From positions 1-33,360 of the forward strand of contig NZ_JAHFAQ010000007.1 of assembly GCF_023250475.1 (NCBI RefSeq): a stretch of DNA of 33,360 bases. The letters are read 5' to 3'. The first letter of the stretch is position 1. Every line of letters begins with the position of its first letter. Under the pieces are notes generated by a model. It had not been told where the DNA came from, did not search any database, and was given only the letters and a program-made list of their open reading frames with translations. Shown piece by piece: positions 22,552-30,939 of the stretch. Origin of the DNA: Sulfuricurvum sp. (GTDB lineage: Bacteria > Campylobacterota > Campylobacteria > Campylobacterales > Sulfurimonadaceae). The position numbers and the translations under genes are program-made.

Positions 22552-23730
22552 TTAAATAGCGCGTTTGAACTCAGGATAGGCTTCAAGACCGCACTCGCTG
22601 ACATCAAGCCCTTGCTGCTGTTCCTCATCACTTGCACGGAAAGGGAATACTTTATTGATAAGATAGATAATAACAAACGAAACCGGAAATACAAAAAGTG
22701 CAATTTCGGCAATCCCTTTGAGTTGATTCAATAGGGTTATATTGTTTGCAACGTCGCTTGCGAAAATTCCCACCGCAAGTGTCCCCCAAATACCGTTTAC
22801 CAAATGAACCGACAATGCCCCGACCGGATCATCAATGCGTACTTTATCAAATAGCGGAATCGCAACCACCACCAAAAGACCGCCGATAAATCCGACCGCT
22901 AACGCATCATAAAGAGAGAACAGATGAGCCCCTGCCGTAACCGCAACCAATCCGCCAAGGGCGCCGTTGAGAATCATTGTAATATCAAACAATTTGTAGC
23001 GTACATAGATTAAAATTCCGGCAGATATTGCCCCTGTCAACCCTGCAAGATTGGTATTGAAAATCGTCAATGCGACGCTATCGGCCAACGCTTTCGTCGA
23101 AATACCTCCGACAGAACCGCCGTTAAATCCAAACCAACCGATCCAAAGCAACATCGCTCCCAAAACCACCAACGGGATATTTGAAGCGGGGATAACACGC
23201 ATTTGACCTCCGACATAGCGACCTTTACGTGCTCCGATGACCAAAATAGCCGCAAGCAATGCCCATCCCCCCGTAGAGTGGATAACGGTAGAACCTGCCA
23301 AATCGACCATATTGATATCCAGTAACGTATCTTTGATCCAATCGCTTCCCCAGCTGATGTTCACCGCTGTCGGATAGATGAATGCACCCATTACAACCGT
23401 AAAAAGGGTTAAAGGGAGAAGGCGGGCACGTTCACCCACCCCACCGCTCATAATGTTGATCGCTTTACCGACAAACGCCATTTGGAACATAAAAAATGCC
23501 CATTGACTCATCGTGCTACTATGAAAATCGCCAAATGCAAGATGAAACCCAACCAAAATAAAAGCCATCGACGCCACCGCATAAATCATAACGTTAACGG
23601 TCAAAACGCTGGAGACGTTTTTTGTCCGAACCAAACCTGCTTCGAGCATCGCGAAACCGGGAACCATTAATATAATCAGGGTAATTGAAAAGAGGGCAAA
23701 GAGGGTGTCAATAACGTAAGCAGTATCCAT
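22552..23730 (-). CDS. amt: Ammonium transporter (Amt family), second copy
   Basis: A 392-residue ammonium channel with 11 predicted helices and no cleavable signal peptide. Diagnostic stretches are FAMLEAGLVRTKNV in helix 1-2, DLAGSTVIHSTGGWALLAA with the first pore His, LWIGWFGFNGGS, and ALSVHLVNGIWGTLAVG with the second pore His. The C-terminal cytoplasmic segment EEQQQGLDVSECGLEAYPEF is the PII-docking tail. It is clearly different from the other amt of this window (GSTVIHSTGG against GGTVVHMNGG), so it is not a recent duplicate. The gene has its own promoter and an upstream inverted repeat shared with the other amt. The upstream glnB is 179 bp away. Confidence 0.96.
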   Translation of the reverse strand: MDTAYVIDTLFALFSITLIILMVPGFAMLEAGLVRTKNVSSVLTVNVMIYAVASMAFILVGFHLAFGDFHSSTMSQWAFFMFQMAFVGKAINIMSGGVGERARLLPLTLFTVVMGAFIYPTAVNISWGSDWIKDTLLDINMVDLAGSTVIHSTGGWALLAAILVIGARKGRYVGGQMRVIPASNIPLVVLGAMLLWIGWFGFNGGSVGGISTKALADSVALTIFNTNLAGLTGAISAGILIYVRYKLFDITMILNGALGGLVAVTAGAHLFSLYDALAVGFIGGLLVVVAIPLFDKVRIDDPVGALSVHLVNGIWGTLAVGIFASDVANNITLLNQLKGIAEIALFVFPVSFVIIYLINKVFPFRASDEEQQQGLDVSECGLEAYPEFKRAI

Positions 23731-23761
23731 GCGGCACCTTTAGTTTAAGATAAAGGTGTGC

Positions 23762-23767
23762 ATTATA
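23762..23767 (-). promoter_or_regulatory. -10 box of the second amt gene
   Basis: A perfect TATAAT on the minus strand, predicted start near 23755, about 25 nt before the ATG. There is no -35 box at 16-18 bp, which fits an activator-dependent promoter. The shared inverted repeat is centred 40 bp upstream of this box. Confidence 0.55.
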
Positions 23768-23796
23768 TATCCAACTAAATGGATTTGAGGAGAAGA

Positions 23797-23817
23797 ATTG
23801 ATTAATTTTTAATCAAT
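23797..23817. promoter_or_regulatory. Inverted-repeat operator of the second amt gene
   Basis: ATTGATTAA, three bases (TTT) and TTAATCAAT form a perfect 9-3-9 inverted repeat centred near -52 of the predicted start. The same arms recur upstream of the other amt at 25709-25729. The binding protein is unknown. Confidence 0.6.
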
Positions 23818-23827
23818 CGAATAAATT

Positions 23828-23903
23828 GCACGCTCGCGTGCTTGGGCTTGACTTCTGAAGTAAACCCAGTGTTAACGTAGCAATCGGGACGAGTTCCGAT
23901 TGC
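23828..23903 (-). other. Three consecutive hairpins between glnB and amt
   Basis: The intergenic region holds GCACGC/GCGTGC (23828-23841), an imperfect stem GGGCTTGACTT/AAGTAAACCC (23844-23867) and GCAATCGG/CCGATTGC (23880-23903). The last begins 6 bp after the glnB stop codon on the minus strand. None has a T-tract directly after it, so they may stabilise or process the amt-glnB mRNA rather than end it by an intrinsic mechanism. Confidence 0.45.
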
Positions 23904-23909
23904 GTGTTA

Positions 23910-24251
<342 letters not shown>

Positions 24252-24261
24252 TCATTCCTTC

Positions 24262-25617
24262 TTATAGGTTAAATCCACGTTCACCGTGTACTGATTCATC
24301 CAAACCTTGGCTCTCTTGCTCTTCGTTAACACGAGAACCGCCGGTTAATGCCATTGCTACATAGTACACTACGACCGTACCGACCAAAGTAAATAACCCG
24401 ACCAATAGAGCCGATTCGGCTTGAACCATGATTTGTCCCATACGATCACCCGCATCTTTCAACGGTCCAGCCCAAAGAAGCGCGTTATCGCTGTTTGGCG
24501 TATACAGAGCGAACACACCGGTTGCAATCGCACCCCAAAGACCTGCAAGGAAGTGAACTCCGAATGCATCCAAACTATCATCGTAACCCAATTTTTTCTT
24601 GAGCGCCGTTACACCGAAGAATGCTACTACCGCCCCTACTGCACCAATAATCAATGCACCGCCGACACTTACGAATCCCGCTGCCGGAGTAATCGCTACT
24701 AACCCTGCGATCGCACCTGAAGCTGCACCAAGAAGGGTCGGTTTTTTGAACACTGCGTACTCAACTACGATCCATGTTACCGTTGCTACCGCAGCCGCAA
24801 TGGTTGTTGTAAGGAATGCTACACCGGCGATTGCGTTCGCACCGAAAGCTGAACCGGCATTAAATCCGTACCAACCGAACCAGAGTAAACCGGCACCCAC
24901 AGCGGTCAAAATAACACTAGCCGGTTTCATCGCTACTTTTGGATAGCCCGCACGTTTACCGATCAATAGAGCAAGAACAAGACCAGCCAAACCGCCGTTC
25001 ATATGAACAACCGTACCACCTGCGAAGTCAAGAGCACCTTCGTTGAAGAGGTAACCGCCGCCCCATACCATGTGAGCAATCGGAGAATAAACGACGATTG
25101 TCCAGATAAACGCAAATACCATCCATGTCGAGTATTTCATACGTTCGATAACCGAACCTGCCACAATCGCAATGGTAATAGCTGCAAATGTCCCTTGGAA
25201 CGCAACAAATACAAATTTAGGATAAAGTTGTCCCAATTCAACACTAGCAAAATCAGTCCAGCTGATACCATTGAGCATCACATTTGAAAATCCGCCGATG
25301 ACTTGGTTCATTGAACCCTCAGCCGTACCGAATGCGATAGAGAAACCTGCGATTACCCAGGCAATAATCGCGACTGCAAAAGCACCGAATACCATTGCGT
25401 ACGTATTAAGAACATTTTTCGCTCTTGTCATTCCGCCGTAAAACAATGCCAAACCGATCGGTGTCATCAACATAACCAATGCTGTTGACATCATCATCCA
25501 TGCAGTATCCCCTGTATTAAGTACAGGTGCCGCAACTGCTGCTGCAACCGTTGCATTAGCGTCATCAGCAAACGCCGATACACCAAGTAGCGATAAAGCT
25601 AAAAGCCACTTTTTCAT
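24262..25617 (-). CDS. amt: Ammonium transporter (Amt family), first copy with signal peptide
   Basis: A 451-residue ammonium channel of the AmtB type. The N-terminal MKKWLLALSLLGVSAFA is a cleavable signal peptide with cleavage expected before DDANA, as in E. coli AmtB. The channel then shows GLALFYGGMTRAKNVLNT, DFAGGTVVHMNGGLAGLVLAL with pore His, LLWFGWYGFNAGSAFG, and FGVHFLAGLWGAIATGVFALY with the second pore His. The C-terminal tail EEQESQGLDESVHGERGF is the PII contact region. I chose the ATG at 25617, which has AAGGAGAG before it; a longer frame from 25674 would cover the promoter elements. It is followed after 13 bp by glnB, the usual amtB-glnK pairing in reversed order. Confidence 0.97.
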   Translation of the reverse strand: MKKWLLALSLLGVSAFADDANATVAAAVAAPVLNTGDTAWMMMSTALVMLMTPIGLALFYGGMTRAKNVLNTYAMVFGAFAVAIIAWVIAGFSIAFGTAEGSMNQVIGGFSNVMLNGISWTDFASVELGQLYPKFVFVAFQGTFAAITIAIVAGSVIERMKYSTWMVFAFIWTIVVYSPIAHMVWGGGYLFNEGALDFAGGTVVHMNGGLAGLVLALLIGKRAGYPKVAMKPASVILTAVGAGLLWFGWYGFNAGSAFGANAIAGVAFLTTTIAAAVATVTWIVVEYAVFKKPTLLGAASGAIAGLVAITPAAGFVSVGGALIIGAVGAVVAFFGVTALKKKLGYDDSLDAFGVHFLAGLWGAIATGVFALYTPNSDNALLWAGPLKDAGDRMGQIMVQAESALLVGLFTLVGTVVVYYVAMALTGGSRVNEEQESQGLDESVHGERGFNL

Positions 25618-25672
25618 TTTCTCTCCTTGTTTGGACTTTTTAATGTCCGAATTAACTAAAATGTCAAATACC

Positions 25673-25678
25673 ATTGTA
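25673..25678 (-). promoter_or_regulatory. -10 box of the amt-glnB operon
   Basis: TACAAT on the minus strand, predicted start near 25666, without a usable -35. The shared inverted repeat is centred 41 bp upstream, mirroring the other amt promoter. A second candidate, TTGACA (25662-25667) with a 17-bp spacer and ATTAAA (25639-25644), lies closer to the gene and could be a constitutive promoter. Confidence 0.5.
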
Positions 25679-25708
25679 CAGAGTAATCCAAATGAGCGTG
25701 TGCAGATT

Positions 25709-25729
25709 ATTGATTAAATTTTAATCAAT
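25709..25729. promoter_or_regulatory. Inverted-repeat operator of the amt-glnB operon
   Basis: ATTGATTAA, three bases (ATT) and TTAATCAAT form a perfect 9-3-9 inverted repeat centred near -53 of the predicted start. Both arms are identical to those at 23797-23817. The remaining sequence up to 25798 is AT-rich and without further recognisable signal. Confidence 0.6.
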
Positions 25730-25798
25730 GTGTTGTGTGAAATAAAAATTGTGAATTTAGCGATATTTTAATAGCATCGAAGATAAAAATGATTGCGG

Positions 25799-25820
25799 GT
25801 TCAAAGCCTGCGCTTTGAAC
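25799..25820 (-). terminator. Hairpin after glnB copy 2, probable terminator
   Basis: A perfect 9-bp stem, GTTCAAAGC and GCTTTGAAC, with a 4-nt loop lies 18 bp after the stop of glnB copy 2. On the minus strand it is followed by CCCGCAATCATTTTTATC, a T-tract displaced by about ten bases. It probably separates glnB copy 2 from the amt-glnB transcript. Confidence 0.5.
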
Positions 25821-25838
25821 TATTGTATGTTTAGCAGA

Positions 25839-26198
<360 letters not shown>

Positions 26199-26200
26199 CT

Positions 26201-26206
26201 ATAATA
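26201..26206 (-). promoter_or_regulatory. Possible -10 box of glnB copy 2
   Basis: TATTAT on the minus strand, about 24 bp before the ATG at 26177; a GGAG lies between. The AT-rich stretch 26228-26250 upstream contains TTAATT-AAGCA-AATTAA, only loosely like the amt operators and at a different spacing. Confidence 0.35.
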
Positions 26207-26290
26207 TCTAGAACAATTGTAACCTTATTTAATTAATTAAGCAAATTAAAGCTAAAAAAATAGATTTTAAGAATTTAAGGCTCGTTCGGA

Positions 26291-26296
26291 TATAAT
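26291..26296 (+). promoter_or_regulatory. -10 box of gyrA
   Basis: A perfect TATAAT 32 bp before the gyrA ATG, with TTGGGGA as ribosome binding site. No -35 consensus (TAAGAA at 17 bp). Confidence 0.55.
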
Positions 26297-26327
26297 CAGC
26301 CATATTATCTTCACTTTTGGGGACCGC

Positions 26328-28808
26328 ATGAACGATCTGCTAGACAACAGCGAAATAAATGACATTAATATAGAAGACACTCTAAAGAGCAGTTATCTCG
26401 ATTACTCTATGAGCGTTATCATCGGACGAGCACTTCCGGATGTACGTGACGGTCTCAAACCGGTTCACCGTCGTATCCTTTATGCTATGGACAAACTAAG
26501 CCTCTCCGCGGGTGCCAAATATAAAAAATCAGCCCGTATCGTCGGGGATGTTATCGGTCAGTACCACCCTCACGGTGATACCTCGGTTTACGATGCTTTG
26601 GTTCGTATGGCACAGCCATTTGCCATGCGCGCACCGCTTGTAGATGGACAAGGAAACTTCGGTTCGGTCGATGGAGACAGCGCAGCAGCCATGCGTTATA
26701 CCGAAGCGAGAATGACCCGTTATGCGGGAGAGCTTCTCAAAGATCTTGAAAAAGATACCGTTGATATGATCGAGAACTACGACGGCACCACTTTCGAGCC
26801 CGAAGTTCTTCCGACACGTGTCCCGAACCTTATTATTAACGGTTCAAGCGGTATTGCCGTCGGTATGGCGACCAATATCCCTCCTCATAATCCGAATGAG
26901 GTTCTCAATGCGCTTGTCTATCTTATGGACAATCCGAATGCCTCACTTATTGATATTATGCAGTTTATCAAAGCTCCCGATTTTCCTACGGGGGGAACCA
27001 TCTACGGTAAAAAAGGGATTTTAGACGCGTATGAAACAGGACGCGGACGTATCCGTATCCGTGCCAAAACCCATATCGAGAAAAAAGCGAACAAAGACGT
27101 TATCGTTATTGATGAGCTGCCGTATCAAGTCAATAAAGCGCGTTTGATCGAAAGTATCGCCGATTTGGTCAAAGACAAATTCATCGAAGGTATCTCCGAG
27201 ATCCGCGATGAGTCTGACCGTGAAGGTATCCGCGTCGTTATCGAGCTTAAACGCGATGCGATGAGCGAAATCGTCCTCAACAATCTTTACAAATCAACCA
27301 ATATGGAGACGACATTCGGGATCATTATGCTCTCGGTCTTTAACCAAGAACCTCGTGTATTCACCCTTTTGGAAATGTTGGGGCATTTTATCAATCACCG
27401 TAAAACGGTTATTATCCGCCGCACTATTTTCGATCTCGAAAAAGCAAAAGCACGTGCCCATATCTTGGAAGGTTTGAAAAAAGCACTCGACCATATCGAA
27501 GCGATCATCAAACTTATCCGTGCAAGTAACGACGGCGAAGCGGCGAAAAACGGATTAATCTCCGAGTTCGGTTTTTCTCCGATCCAAGCCCAAGCTATTT
27601 TGGATATGCGTTTACAGCGCCTCACAGGTTTAGAGCGGGATAAAATCGAAAACGAGCTTAAAGAGATTTTAGCTCATATCGACTACCTAGAGAGCATTCT
27701 CCGCAGTGAAGAAGTTCTCAAAGATATCATCAAAGGGGAGTTCGTCGAACTCGTTGAGCAATTCAACATTCCTCGTGTCACCGATATCGAAGACAATTAC
27801 GATGATATCAATATCGAAGATTTGATCCCGAACGAGCCGATGGTCGTTACCATCTCTCATCGCGGATATATCAAACGTGTACCGTTGGTAGCGTATGAGA
27901 AACAAATCCGAGGGGGCAAAGGCAAAATCGCCGTAACCACCTACGATGATGACTTTATCGAGAAATTCTATACGTGCAATACTCATGATACACTGATGTT
28001 CGTGACCGATCGCGGACAGCTCCACTGGCTCAAAGTGTACAAAATCCCTGAGGGATCACGCACGGCCAAAGGTAAAGCGGTCGTCAATCTCATCAACCTT
28101 GAAGCCGATGAGAAAATCCGTTCCATCATCCCGACTACCGATTTTGATGAGAAAAAATCATTGGTATTCTTTACCCAAAACGGTGTCGTCAAACGTACCG
28201 CGTTGAATGAATTCTCGAATATCCGAAGTAACGGTGTCCGTGCGATTGTCCTTGATGACGATGATGCATTGATCACCGCCCACATCGCGACCGAAGAGAC
28301 GAAATATCTCTTTATTGTGACCAAATACGCGCAATGTATCAAATTCGAAATCGAGAAAACCCGTGATCAGGGACGCAGTACCCGTGGTGTTCGCGGTATC
28401 AAGTTTAAAATAGAGGGCGATGTCGTCGTCGATGCCAACATTATCAAGTCCGATGAAGAAGAGATTCTCATGGTGAGTGAAAAAGGGATCGGAAAACGTA
28501 CTACGGCAGAAGAGTACCGCCTCACTAACCGCGCAGGAACCGGTGTTATCGCAATGAAACTCAACGCAAAAACCGGAACCACCGTGGTGGGTTGTCTGAT
28601 GGTGGATGAGACGATGGACATGATGGCGCTTACCAAAGCGGGTAAAATGATTCGTGTCGATATGCAGACAATCGCCAAATCAGGACGCAATACCAGCGGT
28701 GTTTATATCATCAAAGGTGATGATGTCGCAAGTATTTCCCGTTGTCCGAAAAAAGAAGATGAAGAAGACGAAAATGAAGAGGGTGAGACAACCTTAGAGT
28801 TGGAATAA
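26328..28808 (+). CDS. gyrA: DNA gyrase subunit A
   Basis: An 826-residue subunit of the type II topoisomerase that introduces negative supercoils, working with GyrB (not in this window). The breakage-reunion domain begins [36 protein letters not shown]. The active-site Tyr lies in [10 protein letters not shown], and the quinolone-determining region reads [20 protein letters not shown]. The residue equivalent to E. coli Ser83 is Thr and that equivalent to Asp87 is Asp, the natural state in Campylobacter. The C-terminal beta-pinwheel contains the GyrA-box-like stretch QIRGGKGK, and the protein ends in an acidic tail ([13 protein letters not shown]). Complete and normal in length for Campylobacterota. 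Confidence 0.99.
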   Translation: MNDLLDNSEINDINIEDTLKSSYLDYSMSVIIGRALPDVRDGLKPVHRRILYAMDKLSLSAGAKYKKSARIVGDVIGQYHPHGDTSVYDALVRMAQPFAMRAPLVDGQGNFGSVDGDSAAAMRYTEARMTRYAGELLKDLEKDTVDMIENYDGTTFEPEVLPTRVPNLIINGSSGIAVGMATNIPPHNPNEVLNALVYLMDNPNASLIDIMQFIKAPDFPTGGTIYGKKGILDAYETGRGRIRIRAKTHIEKKANKDVIVIDELPYQVNKARLIESIADLVKDKFIEGISEIRDESDREGIRVVIELKRDAMSEIVLNNLYKSTNMETTFGIIMLSVFNQEPRVFTLLEMLGHFINHRKTVIIRRTIFDLEKAKARAHILEGLKKALDHIEAIIKLIRASNDGEAAKNGLISEFGFSPIQAQAILDMRLQRLTGLERDKIENELKEILAHIDYLESILRSEEVLKDIIKGEFVELVEQFNIPRVTDIEDNYDDINIEDLIPNEPMVVTISHRGYIKRVPLVAYEKQIRGGKGKIAVTTYDDDFIEKFYTCNTHDTLMFVTDRGQLHWLKVYKIPEGSRTAKGKAVVNLINLEADEKIRSIIPTTDFDEKKSLVFFTQNGVVKRTALNEFSNIRSNGVRAIVLDDDDALITAHIATEETKYLFIVTKYAQCIKFEIEKTRDQGRSTRGVRGIKFKIEGDVVVDANIIKSDEEEILMVSEKGIGKRTTAEEYRLTNRAGTGVIAMKLNAKTGTTVVGCLMVDETMDMMALTKAGKMIRVDMQTIAKSGRNTSGVYIIKGDDVASISRCPKKEDEEDENEEGETTLELE

Positions 28809-28817
28809 TATTTGCTT
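28802..28817 (+). promoter_or_regulatory. Candidate sigma54 promoter of flgP
   Basis: TTGGAATAATATTTGC has GG and GC 12 bp apart as in -24/-12 promoters; TGG and TTGC match the consensus, while the CAC after GG does not. It overlaps the gyrA stop and lies about 40 bp before flgP. It is suggestive because the sigma54 activator FlgR is encoded downstream, but the match is partial. Confidence 0.3.
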
Positions 28818-28823
28818 AATTAG

Positions 28824-28846
28824 GGTAATTATTCCAAAATTACCCG
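28824..28846 (+). other. Hairpin between gyrA and flgP
   Basis: A perfect 8-bp stem, GGGTAATT and AATTACCC, with a 7-nt loop, 15 bp after the gyrA stop. It lacks a T-tract and ends just before the flgP ribosome binding site GAAGGAA, so it may protect the gyrA mRNA end or modulate flgP translation. Confidence 0.4.
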
Positions 28847-28857
28847 AAGGAACCCGA

Positions 28858-29313
28858 ATGCGAATCTCTGCTCTTCTTGCACTGCTTTTCACTATTCCCG
28901 CACTTCACGCGGGATTTTTATCCCCCGATGAACCTGAATCCAAAGTCAAATGTGTCTACAGCGGTACTGACGGTCATTGTGTCGAACCGATTTTGAAATC
29001 ACAAAATGAAATTGTAATTACCGTGGTAGGACAAGGCGTTGCACCATCCGTCACCGCTTCTCCCGCACAAGCATATGCATTAGCCAAACGTGCCGCTATG
29101 GTAGACGGCTATCGTCTAATTGCAGAGAAAGTAAAAGGGGTTGAAGTTGAGGGGCAAGATACCATCAAAAATATGATGCTCATGCAATCCACAACACGTA
29201 CATCCGTAGAAGCGCTTGTGCGCGGTGCCAATATTACCAATACTACATTTAAAGAGGGTCTGTGCGAAGTCGAAATGGAAATTTCCCTTTCCTATTCACG
29301 AGTCTTGCGCTAA
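28858..29313 (+). CDS. flgP: FlgP-like LPP20-family secreted flagellar motility protein
   Basis: A 151-residue exported protein. The N-terminal MRISALLALLFTIPALHA is a signal peptide, with cleavage expected after LHA. An LPP20-type domain follows around residues 57-150: VVGQGVAP, then SPAQAYALAKRAAMVDGYRLIAEKVKGV. In C. jejuni the order gyrA-flgP-flgQ-flgR-asd is the same, and FlgP forms basal disks of the flagellar motor needed for motility. Unlike a lipoprotein, no Cys follows the signal peptide within the first 30 residues, so lipid anchoring is not predicted. The 3' end overlaps flgQ by 52 bp. Identification rests mainly on gene order plus the LPP20 domain. Confidence 0.88.
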   Translation: MRISALLALLFTIPALHAGFLSPDEPESKVKCVYSGTDGHCVEPILKSQNEIVITVVGQGVAPSVTASPAQAYALAKRAAMVDGYRLIAEKVKGVEVEGQDTIKNMMLMQSTTRTSVEALVRGANITNTTFKEGLCEVEMEISLSYSRVLR

Positions 29314-29669
29314 TCACGACTCTCGCCCTTAAAGCTGATAACTACTATATCGGGTATCGGCTTACTGCCAAAAATGCCCAACCTATCAATGAAACACTTT
29401 CGATCTCCAAAGCGATGCAGCCTTGTATCGCTTCAAATAACTCACCCTCATTAATTTTAAAATGCACACCCAATGAACGATTAGAATCCGTATTGCAACG
29501 AGAAGAAAACAATTTTTTAGAGTTTGCCTCATCCCAAGAACTTCATATCCAAAGCAATGATATCGTTGGGGTATCTCATACACAGCTACTGAATTCGCTT
29601 ACCCTCCCGACAAAATGCTATGCAGTCGAGTTTAATGATGAGTCTGTTACAATAACCGCAACTAAATAA
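29262..29669 (+). CDS. flgQ: FlgQ-like exported protein
   Basis: A 135-residue protein with signal peptide MRSRNGNFPFLFTSLALITTLALKA and predicted cleavage before DNYY. The mature part is small and has three Cys (in MQPCIAS, LKCTPNE and TKCYAVE) and no domain I recognise. The GTG start at 29262 has AGAGGG just upstream; it puts two Arg ahead of the hydrophobic core, as expected for export. The nearby ATG at 29275 is out of frame. The 52-bp overlap with flgP is unusually long for this window and implies coupled translation. The FlgQ name rests on position between flgP and flgR as in C. jejuni, where FlgQ is needed for motility and FlgP stability. Confidence 0.72.
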   Translation: MRSRNGNFPFLFTSLALITTLALKADNYYIGYRLTAKNAQPINETLSISKAMQPCIASNNSPSLILKCTPNERLESVLQREENNFLEFASSQELHIQSNDIVGVSHTQLLNSLTLPTKCYAVEFNDESVTITATK

Positions 29670-29683
29670 GCGGTGGTTTGCTA

Positions 29684-30838
29684 ATGAAAATTGCAATTGT
29701 TGAAGATGATATCAATATGCGTAAGTCGCTTGAAATTGCGATGAGCGACTATGAAAAATACGAAATTCATACCTTCAAAAATGCACGTGATGCCCTTAAA
29801 AAACTCGATGATACTTTTCAACTGGTGATCAGTGATATCAATATGCCCGGAATGGACGGAATCGAATTTGTAAAAACCCTTGGGGGGAAATTCGAAGTAA
29901 TCATCATCACCGGAAATGCCACCCTCACCCGTGCTATTGAGTCCATTCAGCTCGGAGTGAAAGACTTTCTCCTCAAACCGTTCGAAATCGAAACACTGGT
30001 TACGGCCATAGAGAGAACGGCAACCGTTGCGAAAAAATCACAAAAAGCTCTTAGCCAAGAGCCTCTGCAAGCCGATAATTTTCTAGGTTCTTCCCCGGTA
30101 TTGGATAAACTTCTTGGTCGTGTCGCCAAAGCTGCGGTAACCGATGCAAGTATGATGCTCCTAGGTGAAAGCGGCGTCGGCAAAGAGGTTTTTGCACGCC
30201 ATATTCATGAAAGTTCCCATCGTGCTTCCAAACCCTTTATCGCGATCAATATGGCAGCTATTCCCGACAACCTTATCGAGAGCGAACTTTTCGGCTTTGA
30301 AAAGGGCTCTTTTACCGATGCAACCGAAGCAAAAACGGGACAGTTTGAACTGGCTGAGGGGGGAACGCTCTTTTTAGATGAAATCGCCGAAATGCCCTAC
30401 CCCCTCCAAGCCAAACTTCTGCGTGTCTTGCAAGAGAGGGAAGTCCGTCGTTTGGGTGCTTCAAAAAATACAAAAATCGATGTACGGATTATATGTGCCA
30501 CCAACGCGGATCTTCATACCAAAATCGGTGAAGGGAAATTTCGGGAAGATTTGTATTACCGACTCAGTACTATCCCCCTTGTTATTCCTCCCCTTCGCGA
30601 ACGTCGTGAAGAGATACTCTCCATTGCTGAAGCGGCGCTGGAGCGCTATTGTACTCAGTACGGTTTTGATACCAAATCCTTTACGGCAAGTGCACGCAAT
30701 GCTTTAGAGAACTATAATTGGCCGGGGAATATTCGTGAACTTATCTCTGTAGTAGAGCGTTCTGCAATTTTGAGTGACGGAGAAATTATTGATACCGAGG
30801 ATCTCTTTTTAGAAGCGCGCGGATTGGGGCGGATTTAG
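29684..30838 (+). CDS. flgR: Sigma54-dependent response regulator FlgR, without C-terminal HTH
   Basis: A 384-residue NtrC-family activator for sigma54-dependent flagellar genes. The receiver domain has phospho-acceptor D51 in ISDINMPGMDG and a conserved Lys in LLKPF. The AAA+ domain starts near residue 133: Walker A GESGVGKE at 161-168, the sigma54-contact loop GSFTDA at 208-213 in place of GAFTGA, Walker B GTLFLDEI at 227-234, and the arginine-finger region FREDLYYRL. The protein ends about 20 residues after the AAA+ lid, so no Fis-type DNA-binding domain is present, as in Helicobacter pylori FlgR. The start is ATG at 29684; a TTG two codons earlier is less likely. Its kinase (FlgS type) is not in this window. 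Gene order flgQ-flgR-asd supports the name. Confidence 0.9.
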   Translation: MKIAIVEDDINMRKSLEIAMSDYEKYEIHTFKNARDALKKLDDTFQLVISDINMPGMDGIEFVKTLGGKFEVIIITGNATLTRAIESIQLGVKDFLLKPFEIETLVTAIERTATVAKKSQKALSQEPLQADNFLGSSPVLDKLLGRVAKAAVTDASMMLLGESGVGKEVFARHIHESSHRASKPFIAINMAAIPDNLIESELFGFEKGSFTDATEAKTGQFELAEGGTLFLDEIAEMPYPLQAKLLRVLQEREVRRLGASKNTKIDVRIICATNADLHTKIGEGKFREDLYYRLSTIPLVIPPLRERREEILSIAEAALERYCTQYGFDTKSFTASARNALENYNWPGNIRELISVVERSAILSDGEIIDTEDLFLEARGLGRI

Positions 30839-30882
30839 CTCTCTGTCCTAAATTTATCAAAGTTTTAAAAGCCCCCATTCGC

Positions 30883-30888
30883 TATAAT
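30883..30888 (+). promoter_or_regulatory. -10 box of asd
   Basis: A perfect TATAAT about 50 bp before the asd ATG in the 101-bp gap after flgR; no -35 consensus. AAGGAAAGCC precedes the start codon. Confidence 0.5.
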
Positions 30889-30939
30889 CGCGGAAAAATA
30901 TTCACGGGTGATCTCATTCATCCTTAAGGAAAGCCTCCT

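Noticed and set aside
26228-26250. Third copy of the amt operator upstream of glnB copy 2
   Set aside because: The sequence is AT-rich and partly symmetrical, but the arms differ and the distance to the -10 box does not match the two amt promoters.
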